From assembly GCF_002086285.1 (NCBI RefSeq), contig NZ_MVHU01000005.1, forward strand, positions 1-64,000: a DNA stretch of 64,000 bases, in the 5' to 3' direction. Both the position numbers and the translations under genes were made by a program. A model generated the notes under the pieces. That model did no database searches. It was not told where the DNA came from and worked only from the letters and a program-made list of their open reading frames with translations. Positions 11,200 to 21,225 of the stretch are shown piece by piece. Source of the DNA: Mycolicibacter kumamotonensis (GTDB taxonomy: Bacteria; Actinomycetota; Actinomycetes; Mycobacteriales; Mycobacteriaceae). Position 1 is the stretch's first letter. Every line of letters starts with the position of its first letter.

Positions 11200-12384
11200 A
11201 TGCCCGCCCCCGATGTCTTCAGTCCCGCCAAGCTCGGTCCGATCACCCTGCGAAACCGGGTCATCAAGGCAGCCACCTTCGAAAACCGCACGCCCGACGC
11301 GCTGGTCTCCGACGACCTCATCGAATACCACCGGCTGCCGGCCGCCGGCGGGGTGGGCATGACCACGGTCGCCTACTGCGCGGTCGCCCGCGGCGGCCGC
11401 ACGTCCGACGACGGGTTGTGGATGCGCCCGGAGGCCGTCCCCGGGCTGCGCCGGCTCACCGACGCCGTGCACGCCGAGGGCGCGGCCGTCAGCGCGCAGA
11501 TCGGCCACGCCGGCCCGGTCGCCGACGCCCGGTCCAACAAGGCCCGCGCCCTGGCACCGGTGCGGTTCTTCAACCCGATCGGCATGCGCTTCGCCAAGAA
11601 GGCCACCCGCGACGACATCGACGAGGTCATCGCCCAGCACGCCGACGCGGCCCGCTACGCCCTCGACGCCGGGTTCGACGCCGTCGAGATCCACCTCGGC
11701 CACAACTATCTGGCCAGCTCGTTTCTGAGCCCGCTGATCAACCGCCGCTCCGACGAGTTCGGCGGCTCGCTGGCCAACCGCGCCAAGGTGGCTCGCGGGA
11801 TCGTGCAGGCGGTCCACCAGGCGGTGGGCGGACAGATGGCGGTGACGGCGAAGCTGAACATGTCCGACGGGGTGCGCGGCGGTATCAGCCTGGACGAGTC
11901 GCTGACCACCGCGAAGTGGCTGCAGGACGACGGCGGCCTGGACGCCCTGGAACTGACCGCCGGCAGCTCCCTGGTCAACCCGATGTACCTGTTCCGCGGG
12001 CACGCCCCGATCAAGGAGTTCGCGAGTGTCTTTCCCCCACCGCTGAGTTGGGGCATGCGGATGACCGGCAAGAAGTTCCTGCGCGAGTACCCCTACACCG
12101 ACGCCTACCTGTTGGAACAAGCCCGGCTGTTCCGCGCCGAGCTGTCGCTGCCGCTGATCCTGCTCGGCGGTATCACCAACCGCGAAACGATGGATCAGGC
12201 GATGGCCGAGGGCTTCGAATTCGTCGCGATGGCCCGGGCACTGCTGGCCGAGCCGGACCTGATCAACCGGATCGCCGCCGAGCCGGCGACCCTGTCGGAA
12301 TGCATCCACTGCAATCAGTGCATGCCCACGATCTATAAGCGCACCCACTGCGTGGTCACCGGCGCGCCGGACTCGCTGCACTGA
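11200..12384 (+). CDS. Old-yellow-enzyme family NADH:flavin oxidoreductase
   Basis: A 394-residue TIM-barrel flavoprotein. It begins [19 protein letters not shown], the OYE opening, and has the substrate-side motif [14 protein letters not shown] and the FMN-phosphate segment around [13 protein letters not shown]. The C-terminus has [17 protein letters not shown], four cysteines resembling the iron-sulfur cluster site of dienoyl-CoA-reductase-type OYEs, though the second (FAD/NADH) domain of those enzymes is absent. It is the ortholog of Rv3359 by text and neighbourhood. The substrate is unknown. The ATG lies exactly one 57-bp period after the last repeat unit begins. Confidence 0.9.
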   Translation: MPAPDVFSPAKLGPITLRNRVIKAATFENRTPDALVSDDLIEYHRLPAAGGVGMTTVAYCAVARGGRTSDDGLWMRPEAVPGLRRLTDAVHAEGAAVSAQIGHAGPVADARSNKARALAPVRFFNPIGMRFAKKATRDDIDEVIAQHADAARYALDAGFDAVEIHLGHNYLASSFLSPLINRRSDEFGGSLANRAKVARGIVQAVHQAVGGQMAVTAKLNMSDGVRGGISLDESLTTAKWLQDDGGLDALELTAGSSLVNPMYLFRGHAPIKEFASVFPPPLSWGMRMTGKKFLREYPYTDAYLLEQARLFRAELSLPLILLGGITNRETMDQAMAEGFEFVAMARALLAEPDLINRIAAEPATLSECIHCNQCMPTIYKRTHCVVTGAPDSLH

Positions 12385-12461
12385 CGGGCCGCTGACGATC
12401 CGCGCCGACTCGCGGTGCGCTGGGCAGGCCGCCCATCCATCCGCCCGATACAGTTGATCCA

Positions 12462-15149
12462 ATGAGTCACCCTGCTCCGCCGGTGCTGACCGTGCGCTAC
12501 GACGGGTCGCAAGGCACGTTCTCCGCGGGCCACGATGTGGTCATCGGGCGTGACCTGCGCGCCGATATCCGCATCCCCCATCCCCTGGTCTCCCGCGCGC
12601 ATCTGCTGCTGCGTTTCGAGCAGGGCCGATGGCTGGGGATCGACAACGGTTCGCTGAACGGCATCTACGTCAACGGCCAGCGGGTACCGGTCGTCGACAT
12701 CCGCGATGGGCAGGCCGTCAACCTCGGCAATCCGGACGGGCCGCGGGTGGCCTTCGAGGTGGGGCGGCACCAGGGTCAGGCCGGCCGTCCCCCGCAGACC
12801 GTCTCGATCCAGCTGCCGCAGCCGGGTATCGCGCGCCCCGGCCGGCCGCCGCAACAGGGCTGGCCGTCCCATCCCGACCCCGCCCCCCACTACCCGGACC
12901 CGCGTTCGGGCGCACACCCCGGCGCGCAGCAGCCCTACCGGCCTGCTCCGCCGCTGCACCAGCCGGCGCCTCCCACGCACCGGCAGCCGGCATATCCTTC
13001 CGGTCCCGCCGGCCCGGCCGGTTCGTCGGCGGGCGAGGCCGCGTTGCGGCCCGGCTACCAACCTCCCGTCCAACCGCCCGCGCCGCCGTCGTCGCCCGCC
13101 GAGGTGTTTCCGGCCCGACAGCCGTCCACCCGCATGGCGCCGGTGGCGGCGAAGCCCCCGGAGGTCGGCAACCTCGCCACCCGGATGATCGACATCCTGC
13201 GGCCCGGTTCCGCCGCACCGCCGGAGGCACCGGCCGGTGCGCTGACCATCGGCCGCGCCACCGACAACGACGTCGTCATCTCCGATGTGCTGGCCTCCCG
13301 CCACCACGCGATGCTGATCCCGACCCCGCTGGGCACCGAGATCCGCGACAGCCGAAGCATCAACGGCACGTTCGTCAACGGCGTCCGGATCGGCTCGGCG
13401 ATCCTGTCCGAGGGCGACGTGGTCACGATCGGCAATGTCGACCTGGAGTTCACCGGCGGCACCCTGCTGCGCCGCACGGAGGCGGCGACCCGCGCCGGCG
13501 GCCTCGAGGTCCGCGATGTCTGCTTCGACGTCGAGGGCGGCAAGCGGCTGCTCAGCAACATCTCGCTGACGGCGCGGCCGGGCACCCTGACCGCGATCAT
13601 CGGTGGCTCGGGCGCCGGCAAGACCACGCTGTCGCGGCTGATCGCCGGCTACACCAAACCGACCGCCGGTTCGGTCACCTTCGAGGGCCACAACATCCAC
13701 ACCGAGTACGCTTCGCTGCGCAGCCGGATCGGGATGGTGCCGCAGGACGACGTCGTGCACCGGCAGCTCACGGTCAACCAGGCGCTGGGCTACGCCGCCG
13801 AACTGCGGCTGCCGCCGGACAGCACCAAGGCCGACCGGGACCGGGCGGTGGCCCAGGTGCTCGAGGAACTCGAGTTGACCAAGCACGCCGACACCCGCGT
13901 CGACAAACTCTCCGGCGGCCAGCGCAAGCGCGCGTCGGTGGCACTGGAGCTGCTGACCGGGCCGTCCCTGCTGATCCTCGACGAGCCGACCTCAGGTCTG
14001 GACCCGGCGCTGGACCGCCAGGTGATGCTGATGCTGCGCGGGCTGGCCGACGCCGGCCGCGTGGTGCTGGTGGTCACCCACTCGGTGTCCTACCTGGATG
14101 TCTGCGACCAGATTCTGCTGGTGGCCCCCGGCGGCAAGACCGCCTACTGCGGCCCGCCCAAAGAGGTGTTCTCCGCGATGGGCGCCGACAACTACGCCGA
14201 CATCTTCGCCAACGTCGGCGCCGACCCCGACGAGGCCAACCGGCGCTTCCTGGAACGCGAAGGCGGCCACCGCCAGGGCGCCGCCGCCTCGGTTCCCTCG
14301 ACGCCGCCCGTCGATCTGGGCAGCCCGCCACCGGAGAGCCTGCGAAAACAGCTGTCGACGATCGCGCGCCGGCAGGTCCGGCTGATCGTCTCCGATCGCG
14401 GCTATTCGATCTTCTTGGCCGTTCTTCCGTTCATCGTGGGCGGGTTGTCGCTGACGGTGAAAGGCAAAGGCGGGCTGGGCATGCCGGGGCCCGACGCTCC
14501 CACCGAGCCGCAGTACATCATGGTGCTGCTCATCATCGGCGCGGTCTTCATGGGCACCGCGCTGACCATTCGAGATCTGATCGGGGAACGCCCGATCTTC
14601 AAACGTGAACAGGCCGTGGGCTTGTCGACGATGGCCTACCTGCTGGCCAAGGTCGCGGTGTTCTGCGCCTTCGCCACCGCACAGGGCGCGATCGCCACCA
14701 CCATCGTGATCCTGGGCAAGGGCGGGCCGACACAAGGCGCCGTGATGTTCGGCAGCGCGAATCTGGACCTGTTCCTCGCGGTCGCCGGAACCTGTGTGGC
14801 CTCAGCGATTCTCGGGTTGGCCCTGTCGTCGTTTGCGGAGTCCAACGAGCAGATCATGCCGATGCTGGTGGTGTCGATCATGTCGCAGCTGGTGCTGGCC
14901 GGCGGCATGATCCCGGTGACCGGGCGCGTCGGCCTGGCGCAGGCCGCCTGGGTGACTCCCGGCCGGTGGGGTTACGCCGCGGGCGCCTCCGCGATCGACT
15001 TCAACAAGCTGGTCAACGTGCCGCAGATCCCCAAAGACCACCTGTGGGACCACACCAAGGGCATCTGGCTACTGGACATGGGGATGCTGGCGCTGCTGTC
15101 GGTGTTCTACACCGCGGTGGTGTGGTGGAAGATCCGGCTCAAGCGCTGA
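12462..15149 (+). CDS. ABC transporter with two FHA domains (Rv1747-like)
   Basis: An 895-residue fused ABC protein. FHA1 (about residues 12-95) shows [14 protein letters not shown] and NGIYVNG; FHA2 (about 255-325) shows [14 protein letters not shown] and NGTFVNG. They are joined by a Pro/Gln-rich linker that ends in LATRMIDIL, where a phospho-threonine would fit. The ATPase domain has Walker [10 protein letters not shown] (about 380), signature [10 protein letters not shown] (about 482) and Walker [13 protein letters not shown] (about 502). Five or six membrane segments follow from about 645. Rv1747 is regulated by Ser/Thr kinase PknF through its FHA domains and affects cell-wall lipids; here no kinase is adjacent. 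It converges on the conservon genes. Confidence 0.93.
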   Translation: MSHPAPPVLTVRYDGSQGTFSAGHDVVIGRDLRADIRIPHPLVSRAHLLLRFEQGRWLGIDNGSLNGIYVNGQRVPVVDIRDGQAVNLGNPDGPRVAFEVGRHQGQAGRPPQTVSIQLPQPGIARPGRPPQQGWPSHPDPAPHYPDPRSGAHPGAQQPYRPAPPLHQPAPPTHRQPAYPSGPAGPAGSSAGEAALRPGYQPPVQPPAPPSSPAEVFPARQPSTRMAPVAAKPPEVGNLATRMIDILRPGSAAPPEAPAGALTIGRATDNDVVISDVLASRHHAMLIPTPLGTEIRDSRSINGTFVNGVRIGSAILSEGDVVTIGNVDLEFTGGTLLRRTEAATRAGGLEVRDVCFDVEGGKRLLSNISLTARPGTLTAIIGGSGAGKTTLSRLIAGYTKPTAGSVTFEGHNIHTEYASLRSRIGMVPQDDVVHRQLTVNQALGYAAELRLPPDSTKADRDRAVAQVLEELELTKHADTRVDKLSGGQRKRASVALELLTGPSLLILDEPTSGLDPALDRQVMLMLRGLADAGRVVLVVTHSVSYLDVCDQILLVAPGGKTAYCGPPKEVFSAMGADNYADIFANVGADPDEANRRFLEREGGHRQGAAASVPSTPPVDLGSPPPESLRKQLSTIARRQVRLIVSDRGYSIFLAVLPFIVGGLSLTVKGKGGLGMPGPDAPTEPQYIMVLLIIGAVFMGTALTIRDLIGERPIFKREQAVGLSTMAYLLAKVAVFCAFATAQGAIATTIVILGKGGPTQGAVMFGSANLDLFLAVAGTCVASAILGLALSSFAESNEQIMPMLVVSIMSQLVLAGGMIPVTGRVGLAQAAWVTPGRWGYAAGASAIDFNKLVNVPQIPKDHLWDHTKGIWLLDMGMLALLSVFYTAVVWWKIRLKR

Positions 15150-15172
15150 GCGCCTGGCCGAGATCGGCTCGC

Positions 15173-15763
15173 TCAACCGTTGGACACCAGGCTGGACAGC
15201 GCGTACTCGCTGATCGCGATCAGCGCGTCGCGGGCGGACCGCTGGTCGCGTGCGTCGACGGTGATCACCGGGATGTGGTCAGGCAGCGCCAGCGCCTTTC
15301 GAACGGCGGCAACCGGATAGCGCGGTGCGCCCTCGAATTCGTTGACCGCGATCAAGAACGGCAGGTTGCGGTGCTCGAAGAAGTCGACGGCGGCGAAGCT
15401 GTCCTGCAACCGCCTGCAGTCGGCCAGGATGATCGCCCCGATCGCGCCGCGCACCAGGTCGTCCCACATGAACCAGAACCGGCGCTGGCCGGGCGTGCCG
15501 AACAGGTACAGCACCAGATCATCGGCCAGCGTGATGCGGCCGAAGTCCATCGCCACCGTGGTGGTCCGCTTGTCCGGGGTGGCCTCCAGGGTGTCGACGG
15601 CCGCCGTGGCGTCGGTGACCAGCGCCTCGGTACGCAACGGCATGATCTCCGAGACCGTGCCGACGAACGTGGTCTTGCCGACCCCGAACCCGCCGGCGAT
15701 GACGATCTTCGTCGACGCTGAATCCCTTGCGCCGCCCGGCCTATCCAAGCGCTCGTAGGCCAC
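15173..15763 (-). CDS. Conservon small G protein (MfpB/CvnD-like)
   Basis: A 196-residue ATP/GTP-binding protein with P-loop GGFGVGKTT (about residues 24-32), the switch-region motif FGTPGQRRF, and AVNEFEG in place of a canonical NKxD. It is the last gene of a four-gene unit (sensor, roadblock, DUF742, G protein) corresponding to Rv3365c-Rv3362c. In M. tuberculosis the unit continues into mfpA (pentapeptide-repeat gyrase protector, Rv3361c), which is absent here. It overlaps the DUF742 gene by about 20 bases, so expression is coupled. It probably acts at the membrane as a GTPase switch with the roadblock protein. Confidence 0.93.
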   Translation of the reverse strand: MAYERLDRPGGARDSASTKIVIAGGFGVGKTTFVGTVSEIMPLRTEALVTDATAAVDTLEATPDKRTTTVAMDFGRITLADDLVLYLFGTPGQRRFWFMWDDLVRGAIGAIILADCRRLQDSFAAVDFFEHRNLPFLIAVNEFEGAPRYPVAAVRKALALPDHIPVITVDARDQRSARDALIAISEYALSSLVSNG

Positions 15764-16133
15764 GGAGCGTCCTTCCTATCAGTTCTCGGCGTTCGTCCCG
15801 GGTGGACGCCTCGCTCAGCGTGCGACGCACCCGAAGGTATCCCGAGGTGACCAGATCCCCCACCAGGACGCGCGCAACACCCACCGGCAGATCCAGTCGG
15901 GCGGATATCTCGGCGACCGACGGGCCCGCCTGACACAGCTCGACGATCCGGCCGCGCGGGTCGCTGGCCGGCCACTGGTTGGGTTGCGCCGGCCGCAAAG
16001 TCTGCACCGGGGCTTCCAGCGGCAGGCTGACGTCGGTGTGGGTCCTACCGGCGGTCAGCGTATACGGGCGTACCAGGTTGGCCTCGGCTTCCTGGGACTC
16101 CCGGATATCCGGCTCGGAGGTGTCCATCACCAT
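15741..16133 (-). CDS. DUF742 conservon protein
   Basis: A protein of about 130 residues with the DUF742 pattern: an N-terminal LVRPYTLTAGRT, then a winged-helix-like half with IVELCQAGPSVAEISARLDLPVGVARVLVGDL. It is the ortholog of Rv3363c. Two in-frame ATGs compete (16133 and 16127); the second gives the MDTSEP start I remember for the family, and neither has a strong ribosome site. It lies between the roadblock gene and the G-protein gene, overlapping the latter. Probably an adaptor of the sensor/G-protein system. Confidence 0.9.
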   Translation of the reverse strand: MVMDTSEPDIRESQEAEANLVRPYTLTAGRTHTDVSLPLEAPVQTLRPAQPNQWPASDPRGRIVELCQAGPSVAEISARLDLPVGVARVLVGDLVTSGYLRVRRTLSEASTRDERRELIGRTLRGLRALG

Positions 16134-16144
16134 TCACCGGCGCC

Positions 16145-16591
16145 TCATGCCGGGCCCCCCGGTGCCGACGGCGCGGCCCGCCGCGCCGACTGCACCACCG
16201 CACCGACCCGTTCCACCAGGACCGCCATCTCATAGCCGATCTGGCCGATGTCACAAGAGGCGCTGGCCAGCGTCGCCAGGTGCGAGCCGTCACCGACCCG
16301 CATCAGCAGCAGGTAGCCGTGCTCCATCTCCACCACCGACTGCAGCACCCGCCCGCCCTCGAACAACTGGGCCGCTCCACTTGCCAGGCTGGCCAAACCG
16401 GACGCCACCGCGCCGAGCTGGTCCGCCCTCTCCGTGGGCAGGTGCTCGCTGGCCGCGACCGTCAGCCCGTCGACCGACACCAGCACCGCGTGCGACACCC
16501 CGGGCACCTCGCGGGCGAAGTTGGTCACCAGCCAGTCCAGCGAGCTTTCGGGAGCGCGCCGCGGGTCACTGTGGTCAGTGGGGAAAGTCAT
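16145..16591 (-). CDS. Roadblock/LC7 domain protein of the conservon
   Basis: A 148-residue roadblock/LC7 protein: [34 protein letters not shown] and [17 protein letters not shown] are the typical beta-strand/helix blocks. In bacteria such proteins regulate small G proteins, here the product of the fourth gene. The ATG at 16591 shares ATGA with the stop of the upstream sensor kinase (16588-16591), showing translational coupling. Ortholog of Rv3364c. Confidence 0.93.
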   Translation of the reverse strand: MTFPTDHSDPRRAPESSLDWLVTNFAREVPGVSHAVLVSVDGLTVAASEHLPTERADQLGAVASGLASLASGAAQLFEGGRVLQSVVEMEHGYLLLMRVGDGSHLATLASASCDIGQIGYEMAVLVERVGAVVQSARRAAPSAPGGPA

Positions 16592-19416
16592 TGCTGGTTC
16601 TGCCCCTGGTCGGTGTCGAGTCCGTTTTCCCGGGCGTGCGATCTCGCGGCGCGCACCCCGCTGAAGTGGCTGCTGATCGAGGCGCGGATCGCCGCGGGAT
16701 CGCGCTCCGGTGCCGCGTGGGCGGGCCCGCGCGGCACGCCGTTGGATGCTACCGGTTCCCCGGTGTCGCCGGGATGGCGCTCGGTGCCGTCCGGGCCCTC
16801 CGGGGGTGTGTCGGCTTCGGCCGAGCCGGGCACCAGCCGGGCACCGGGTTCGCGGACCGGCAGGCCGTGCTCGGTGTGGGCGACGACCGGGATGTTCTCC
16901 ACCTCGGCGGCCACCGACCAGCCGCGGTCCCACACCGACTGCCAGTCCAGGTCGGCGCGCAGGCTCGGATCGTTGGGATCGTTGCCCACCGATTCCGAGA
17001 GCATCCGCTGATAGATCGTGTCGGTGTCCGGATCGTTCGCGGCGCTCTCGACCCGGGACCGCGCCGCGAAATACGCCGAAGTGTCTGCCGGAGAAGTCTT
17101 TTCGGCTACCCGCTCGGCAGCGCCGAAGTCGTCTATGCCCGGTTCCGCAGCGTAGGAGCCTGCTTCGTCGGGCTCGTCGGCCTCCCACCAGGGCTGCGGC
17201 AGTTCGCGCCGCCCCGCGCCGCGGTCGGCCTCGGCCGGCACCGGAGGCCCCGCGGGCACCCCGGTGATGCCACTGGAACCCGGAGTGCGGCGCGGCAGCA
17301 GCGAGACGACGGGGCCGGGGTCGGTGTCCTCGGGGCGCACATCCGGCTCGGGCTCGTCGGGCGGGTAGGACTCGTCGAACCCCTCGGACTGGTATGTCTC
17401 GTAGGGCTGGTCGGGCTGGTATGCCTCGTAGGGCTGGTACGCCTCAGGTTCGGGTGCGTAGGACGGCGCAGGCGCGGTGACCGTCGGGCGCTGCGGCGGA
17501 GCCGGTTCCTCGGCGGCCGCGTGGATCAGCAGGTGCGGCGGCAGGTACACCTCGGCGGTGATGCCGCGCGACCCCTGCGACGCCGGGAACAGCCGGACCT
17601 CGATCCCGTGCCGGTGGGCGAGCCGGGAGATCACGAACAGACCCATGTGGCGGGCGTTCTCCGGACTGAACTCACCGCCGGACGCCAGCCGCATGTTGGC
17701 CATCCGCAAGTCGGCGTCGGTCATCCCCAATCCGACGTCGACCACTTCGACCACCACCCCGCCGTCGTTCTCGATACCGGCGACCACCCGCACCGGCTCC
17801 GTCGGCGCGGAATAGCGCAGGGCGTTGTCGATCAACTCCGCGAGCAGGTGCACGCCGTCGGCCGCCGCCGCGCCGATCACCGTGACCTCGGGCACCAGCA
17901 CCGTCTGCACCCGGTGATAGCCCTCCACCTCCGAGGCGGCGGCGCTGATCAGCGTCGCCAGCGACACCGGCCGGCCGCGCTCATGCGGCACCCGGGCACC
18001 GGCGAGCACCAGCAGGTTGGCGCCGTTGCGCCGCATCCGGGCGGCGAGGTGGTCCAGGCGGAACAGGCTCTCGAGACGATCCGGGTCGTCCTCGTTGCGC
18101 TCCAGCCGGTCGATGAGCGCCAACTGCTGGTCGACCAGGGACCGGTTGCGCCGCGACATGGTCTCGAACATCTCGTTGACCAGGCGCCGAAGCCGGGCCT
18201 CGTCACCGGCCAACAACAGCGCCTGCGCATGCAGTTCGTCGACGGCGTGGGCGACCTGACCGACCTCTTCGGTGGTGTAGACCGGCAGCGGCGCGGGTTC
18301 GCGTTCGTCCCCGGCGCGCACGCGGGCGATCTCGTGTTCGAGGTCGGTGTGCGCGACCTGCAGCGCGCTGTCGCGCAGGGTGCGCAGCGGCCGCACCAGC
18401 GAGCGGGCCACCAGCCAGACCACCAGCAAGGTGGCGATGAGCGCGGCCAGCACCAGCACGATGTCGCGCACGGCGGCGGCGCGCCGGTCGTCGGCGCGGT
18501 CCTCCACCGCCTTGGTCACCGCGCCGGTGTTCTCGGCGATCAGTCGCGCGGCGATCTGGTCGGTGGTGCGGATCGAGTCCCGCAGCACCGGGTTGTTGGG
18601 CAGCACCTGTTGCGGGTCGGACATGATCGCCATCCGGGTCACCAGCTGCTGCTGCAGGGTCTTGGCGTCCGGGGAGTCGACGCCGAGCACCTCGCTCATC
18701 CCGAACAGCGTCGACGGCTCGGTGCCGGCCAAGGTCATCATCGAGCTGCGCAGTTCCGGGTCGGGAAGCTCACCGCCCCGGTTGACCAGCAGTTCCTGCA
18801 TCATCATCTGACCGCGGGCGCCGACGGCGCGGCTCAGTGCCTCGGTCTGTGACCGGATCCTTTCGCTGTCCACCCGCACCGACCCGGTGATGGTGTCCTC
18901 GGCGGTCAGCAGGATCGGCGCGTAACCGGTCACCTCGTCGCGCAGGCTCACGCCGGTGCTCGACACCAGGTCAAGCAGTCCCTGGCCGCGCTCGATCAGC
19001 GTGCTCACCCCGGACCGCACATCGGTCGCGACGTCGGTGTGCGAGAGCCGCGACCGCAGCTCGTACTTGCGGTTCTCGAAGTTCTTCCGGGCGCCCTCGG
19101 CGTCGCCGTCGGAGGAGGCGGCCACCAGCGCATCGCCCAGCGCCGACATGTAATGGGTGATCGCCGGGATCATCTCGGCACGGTCGGCGACCAGCCGGAG
19201 CCGGTTGGCCTCGGACAGCGCGCTGGAGACCCGCAGTCCGCCGAACACCCCGGCCAGCAGCATCGGCAACAGGGCGATCGCCAGCACCTTCCACCGCACC
19301 GGCCAGTTGCGCACCGACCACCGCGACGGGCGTTTCACCACCGCTGCCGCGTCCGGCTCTTCCGCTGGGTCGGCGAACGCCGGGTCCACCCCTTCCGGGT
19401 GGTCGAAGAGCGTCAC
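16588..19416 (-). CDS. Conservon sensor histidine-kinase-like protein
   Basis: A 942-residue membrane sensor, ortholog of Rv3365c. One membrane segment lies at about residues 45-62 and a second at about 318-340, bracketing an extracytoplasmic nitrate-sensor-like helical domain. A HAMP-like stretch follows ([16 protein letters not shown]). The dimerisation helix has [16 protein letters not shown] near 452, and the ATPase has [12 protein letters not shown] near 527 and DVGLGM. The last 300 residues are disordered and acidic, with Tyr/Gln/Pro repeats of the YQPYEAYQP type (about 660-690). No response regulator is encoded nearby, consistent with signalling to the roadblock and G-protein partners encoded downstream. 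First gene of the operon; the 268-bp upstream gap shows no motif I can name. Confidence 0.92.
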   Translation of the reverse strand: MTLFDHPEGVDPAFADPAEEPDAAAVVKRPSRWSVRNWPVRWKVLAIALLPMLLAGVFGGLRVSSALSEANRLRLVADRAEMIPAITHYMSALGDALVAASSDGDAEGARKNFENRKYELRSRLSHTDVATDVRSGVSTLIERGQGLLDLVSSTGVSLRDEVTGYAPILLTAEDTITGSVRVDSERIRSQTEALSRAVGARGQMMMQELLVNRGGELPDPELRSSMMTLAGTEPSTLFGMSEVLGVDSPDAKTLQQQLVTRMAIMSDPQQVLPNNPVLRDSIRTTDQIAARLIAENTGAVTKAVEDRADDRRAAAVRDIVLVLAALIATLLVVWLVARSLVRPLRTLRDSALQVAHTDLEHEIARVRAGDEREPAPLPVYTTEEVGQVAHAVDELHAQALLLAGDEARLRRLVNEMFETMSRRNRSLVDQQLALIDRLERNEDDPDRLESLFRLDHLAARMRRNGANLLVLAGARVPHERGRPVSLATLISAAASEVEGYHRVQTVLVPEVTVIGAAAADGVHLLAELIDNALRYSAPTEPVRVVAGIENDGGVVVEVVDVGLGMTDADLRMANMRLASGGEFSPENARHMGLFVISRLAHRHGIEVRLFPASQGSRGITAEVYLPPHLLIHAAAEEPAPPQRPTVTAPAPSYAPEPEAYQPYEAYQPDQPYETYQSEGFDESYPPDEPEPDVRPEDTDPGPVVSLLPRRTPGSSGITGVPAGPPVPAEADRGAGRRELPQPWWEADEPDEAGSYAAEPGIDDFGAAERVAEKTSPADTSAYFAARSRVESAANDPDTDTIYQRMLSESVGNDPNDPSLRADLDWQSVWDRGWSVAAEVENIPVVAHTEHGLPVREPGARLVPGSAEADTPPEGPDGTERHPGDTGEPVASNGVPRGPAHAAPERDPAAIRASISSHFSGVRAARSHARENGLDTDQGQNQQ

Positions 19417-19684
19417 CGCTCGCCGGCCGGCTCACCGACCGCTCGGCTGAAATTCACCGTTTGCGCCTTCATTCATTGGAGCTTCCGGCACATCGCACCC
19501 GCTGAACCGTTAGCGGTGTGAGACCCGCCTTGATCTAGGCCGTCCTACGTCGGCAATTCGACGAGTATGACAGTCTGCGCGTGCCATCACCATAGCCTTT
19601 ACCGAAAAGGCACAGCTCCCGAGATGCTTTCGTGTCTCGCGGCCCCAAGCCCGGGCACGAGCCTCACGCCGTAACCTCAGCAGC

Positions 19685-20149
19685 GTGTTCAGGGTGCTGT
19701 TCTATTCGCCGCGCATCCCGCCCAACACCGGCAATGCGATCCGGATGGTGGCGGCCACCGGCGCCGAGCTGCATCTGGTGGAGCCGCTCGGCTTCGATCT
19801 GTCCGAACCCAAACTGCGCCGCGCCGGGCTGGACTATCACGATCTGGCGGCGGTCACCGTACACCCGTCGTTGCCGGATGCCTGGGCGGCGCTGATGCCG
19901 GCCCGGGTCTTCGCCTTCACCTCCCAGGCCGCAACGTCGTTCGCCGACGTGCGGTACCAGGTCGGTGACGTGCTGATGTTCGGTCCCGAGCCCGACGGGC
20001 TGGATGCGGCGACGCTGGCCGATCCGCACATCAGCGAGCAGGTGCGCATCCCGATGCTGGCCGGCCGGCGCTCACTGAACCTGTCCAATGCCGCCGCGGT
20101 CGCGGCCTACGAGGCCTGGCGCCAGCACGGGTTCGCCGGCGGGGTGTAG
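19685..20149 (+). CDS. SPOUT tRNA 2'-O-methyltransferase, TrmL-like
   Basis: A 154-residue protein of the SpoU/TrmL class: FYSPRIPPNTGNAIRM at the N-terminus, LMFGPEPDGL in the middle, and the trefoil-knot motif RIPMLAGRRSLNLSNAAAVAAYE at the C-terminus. TrmL methylates the ribose of the wobble base (position 34) of certain leucine tRNAs. Its text and short length fit the single-domain family and the Rv3366 ortholog. It starts with GTG at 19685. It stands alone between the conservon sensor and the metal-binding locus. Confidence 0.92.
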   Translation: MFRVLFYSPRIPPNTGNAIRMVAATGAELHLVEPLGFDLSEPKLRRAGLDYHDLAAVTVHPSLPDAWAALMPARVFAFTSQAATSFADVRYQVGDVLMFGPEPDGLDAATLADPHISEQVRIPMLAGRRSLNLSNAAAVAAYEAWRQHGFAGGV

Positions 20150-20213
20150 CCACCCCGGGTCCGGCCATGCCCCGACCCGCGCACGACGCAACACGTTTCA
20201 CACACCCGGGCGC

Positions 20214-20273
20214 TTGCCACTTCTCGTTCCCACCGTGTACGGTCTCCGCTATACCCCTACTCCCTAGGGGTAT
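20214..20273 (+). promoter_or_regulatory. Promoter with CsoR/RicR-like palindromic operator
   Basis: ATACCCCT (20251-20258), seven bases, then AGGGGTAT (20266-20273) form a perfect 8+8 inverted repeat with C/G tracts, the look of copper-sensing CsoR-family operators. It is preceded by a plausible -35 TTGCCA (20214-20219) and -10 TACGGT (20238-20243) with 18-bp spacing, so the operator would cover the transcription start. It is followed at once by AAGGAGG (20275-20281). Assignment to the copper family is by resemblance only. Confidence 0.6.
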
Positions 20274-20433
20274 AAAGGAGGCGGTGGTCATGGCTCGTTC
20301 GACTGGCGGCCGGACACCGACGAGCCGGGCGCCGGGCCGCAGGGCCCGGACCTGCGCAGTCACGGGAACTGCCAGTGCGGCAGCTGATCTCGCCCCGTCT
20401 TCGCCAAACACCCAACGATCGAAGGAGCACATG

Positions 20434-20730
20434 ATGGGAACATTTCGCAAACTCGGCGAGCACAAGCGCGTGGTCGCCGGCACGTTGGCTGCGACCGGGA
20501 TCGCGGTCGCCACGTTCTTCGGCGGGGCCTGGGCCGGATCCTCCGGGGCGGTCACGCTCGGGGTCACCCCGGCTTCCCACGCAACGCACATGCCGGGCGA
20601 TGCCGAAGAATCCGGCGGCCACTCGTGCTGCCCCATGCACTCCGGCGAGAAGGGCGCGGGCATGGGCAAGCACGGCGACATGCACTCCGGCGAGATGAGG
20701 CCGGGCATGGGCAAGCACGGCGAAAAGTGA
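20434..20730 (+). CDS. Small His/Met/Cys-rich membrane-anchored protein, likely metal binding
   Basis: A 98-residue protein. Residues 13-35 form one hydrophobic segment; everything after lies outside or in the periplasm and is rich in His, Met and Gly. HSCCPMH holds a cysteine pair, and two 15-residue repeats of the form MHSGE...GMGKHG end the protein. Such a composition suits binding of soft metals, chiefly copper, and the CsoR-like palindrome upstream agrees. ATG 20434 follows AAGGAG by six bases. A second in-frame ATG at 20290 also has a strong AAGGAGG and would add a 48-residue Arg/Ser-rich extension; I cannot decide between them, and both could be used. I do not recognise the gene. It is followed after 6 bp by a DUF2231 gene. 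Confidence 0.75.
   Translation: MGTFRKLGEHKRVVAGTLAATGIAVATFFGGAWAGSSGAVTLGVTPASHATHMPGDAEESGGHSCCPMHSGEKGAGMGKHGDMHSGEMRPGMGKHGEK
20635..20724 (+). repeat. Direct repeat of 45 bp inside the metal-binding gene
   Basis: Two consecutive 45-bp units (20635-20679 and 20680-20724) both begin ATGCACTCCGGCGAG and share GGGCATGGGCAAGCACGGCGA. They encode the two 15-residue His/Met repeats, so the C-terminal metal-binding tail has grown by duplication. Copy number may vary between strains. Confidence 0.9.
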
Positions 20731-20736
20731 CGCGCG

Positions 20737-21225
20737 ATGCTTGACACCATCACCGGCCTGCCGGCACATCCTCTGCTGGCACACCTGGTCGCCGTCCTGG
20801 TGCCGGTGACTGCCCTGCTGGCCGTCCTGGGTGTGGTCTGGCCGGCCGCCCGCCGGCGCATCGGTGGCGCCTCATTGTTCGTCGCCGTGGCCACGCTGGC
20901 GGCCGTGCCGTTGACCACGGCCGCCGGCGGCTGGCTTCACAGCCGCGTGATGGGCAGCCAAATGCTGGACCAGCACGCGGCATTGGGCAGCCGGCTGGTG
21001 CTGTGGTCCGCGCTGCTCACGGTGGCCATGATCTGCTGGTGGGCGCTGCACACCCCACTGTTCGCGGCGGAGGTGGGCGCGCTGGCGCCCGCCATCCGCC
21101 GCGTCGGTGTCGTCGTGACCGCAGCAGCCACCCTGGTGTTCGCCGTGGCATCGACCTGGCTGGTGGTCCGCATCGGTCACAGCGGCGCCCAGTCGATGTG
21201 GGGTCCGATGGCCTGCGGCGGCTAG
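20737..21225 (+). CDS. DUF2231 four-helix membrane protein
   Basis: A 162-residue integral membrane protein with four hydrophobic helices and the DUF2231 pattern: GLPAHPLLAHLVAVLVP at the start, DQHAALGSRL in the middle and RIGHSGAQSMWG at the end. The conserved histidines (HPLLAH, QHA, GHSGA) look like ligands for haem or metal. It starts 6 bp after the His/Met-rich gene and is probably co-transcribed from the CsoR-like promoter. Its stop overlaps the convergent nitroreductase stop by four bases (CTAG). Function in this family is not established. Confidence 0.85.
   Translation: MLDTITGLPAHPLLAHLVAVLVPVTALLAVLGVVWPAARRRIGGASLFVAVATLAAVPLTTAAGGWLHSRVMGSQMLDQHAALGSRLVLWSALLTVAMICWWALHTPLFAAEVGALAPAIRRVGVVVTAAATLVFAVASTWLVVRIGHSGAQSMWGPMACGG

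Noticed and set aside
9973..12462. An 829-codon open frame running from folD through the repeats and antisense to the oxidoreductase
   Set aside because: Only the last 282 codons are FolD. The rest is the reverse of a clear OYE gene and an array whose 57-bp period keeps frames open; the composition is typical of GC-rich shadows.
15979..18852. A 957-codon open frame opposite the conservon sensor gene
   Set aside because: It lies wholly antisense to genes with strong domain matches and reads as His/Arg/Gly-rich text without motifs.
20167..20433. Coding extension of the His/Met-rich protein upstream to 20167
   Set aside because: The part before 20290 covers the promoter and operator palindrome, so it cannot be translated from that promoter; only starts at 20290 or 20434 are plausible.
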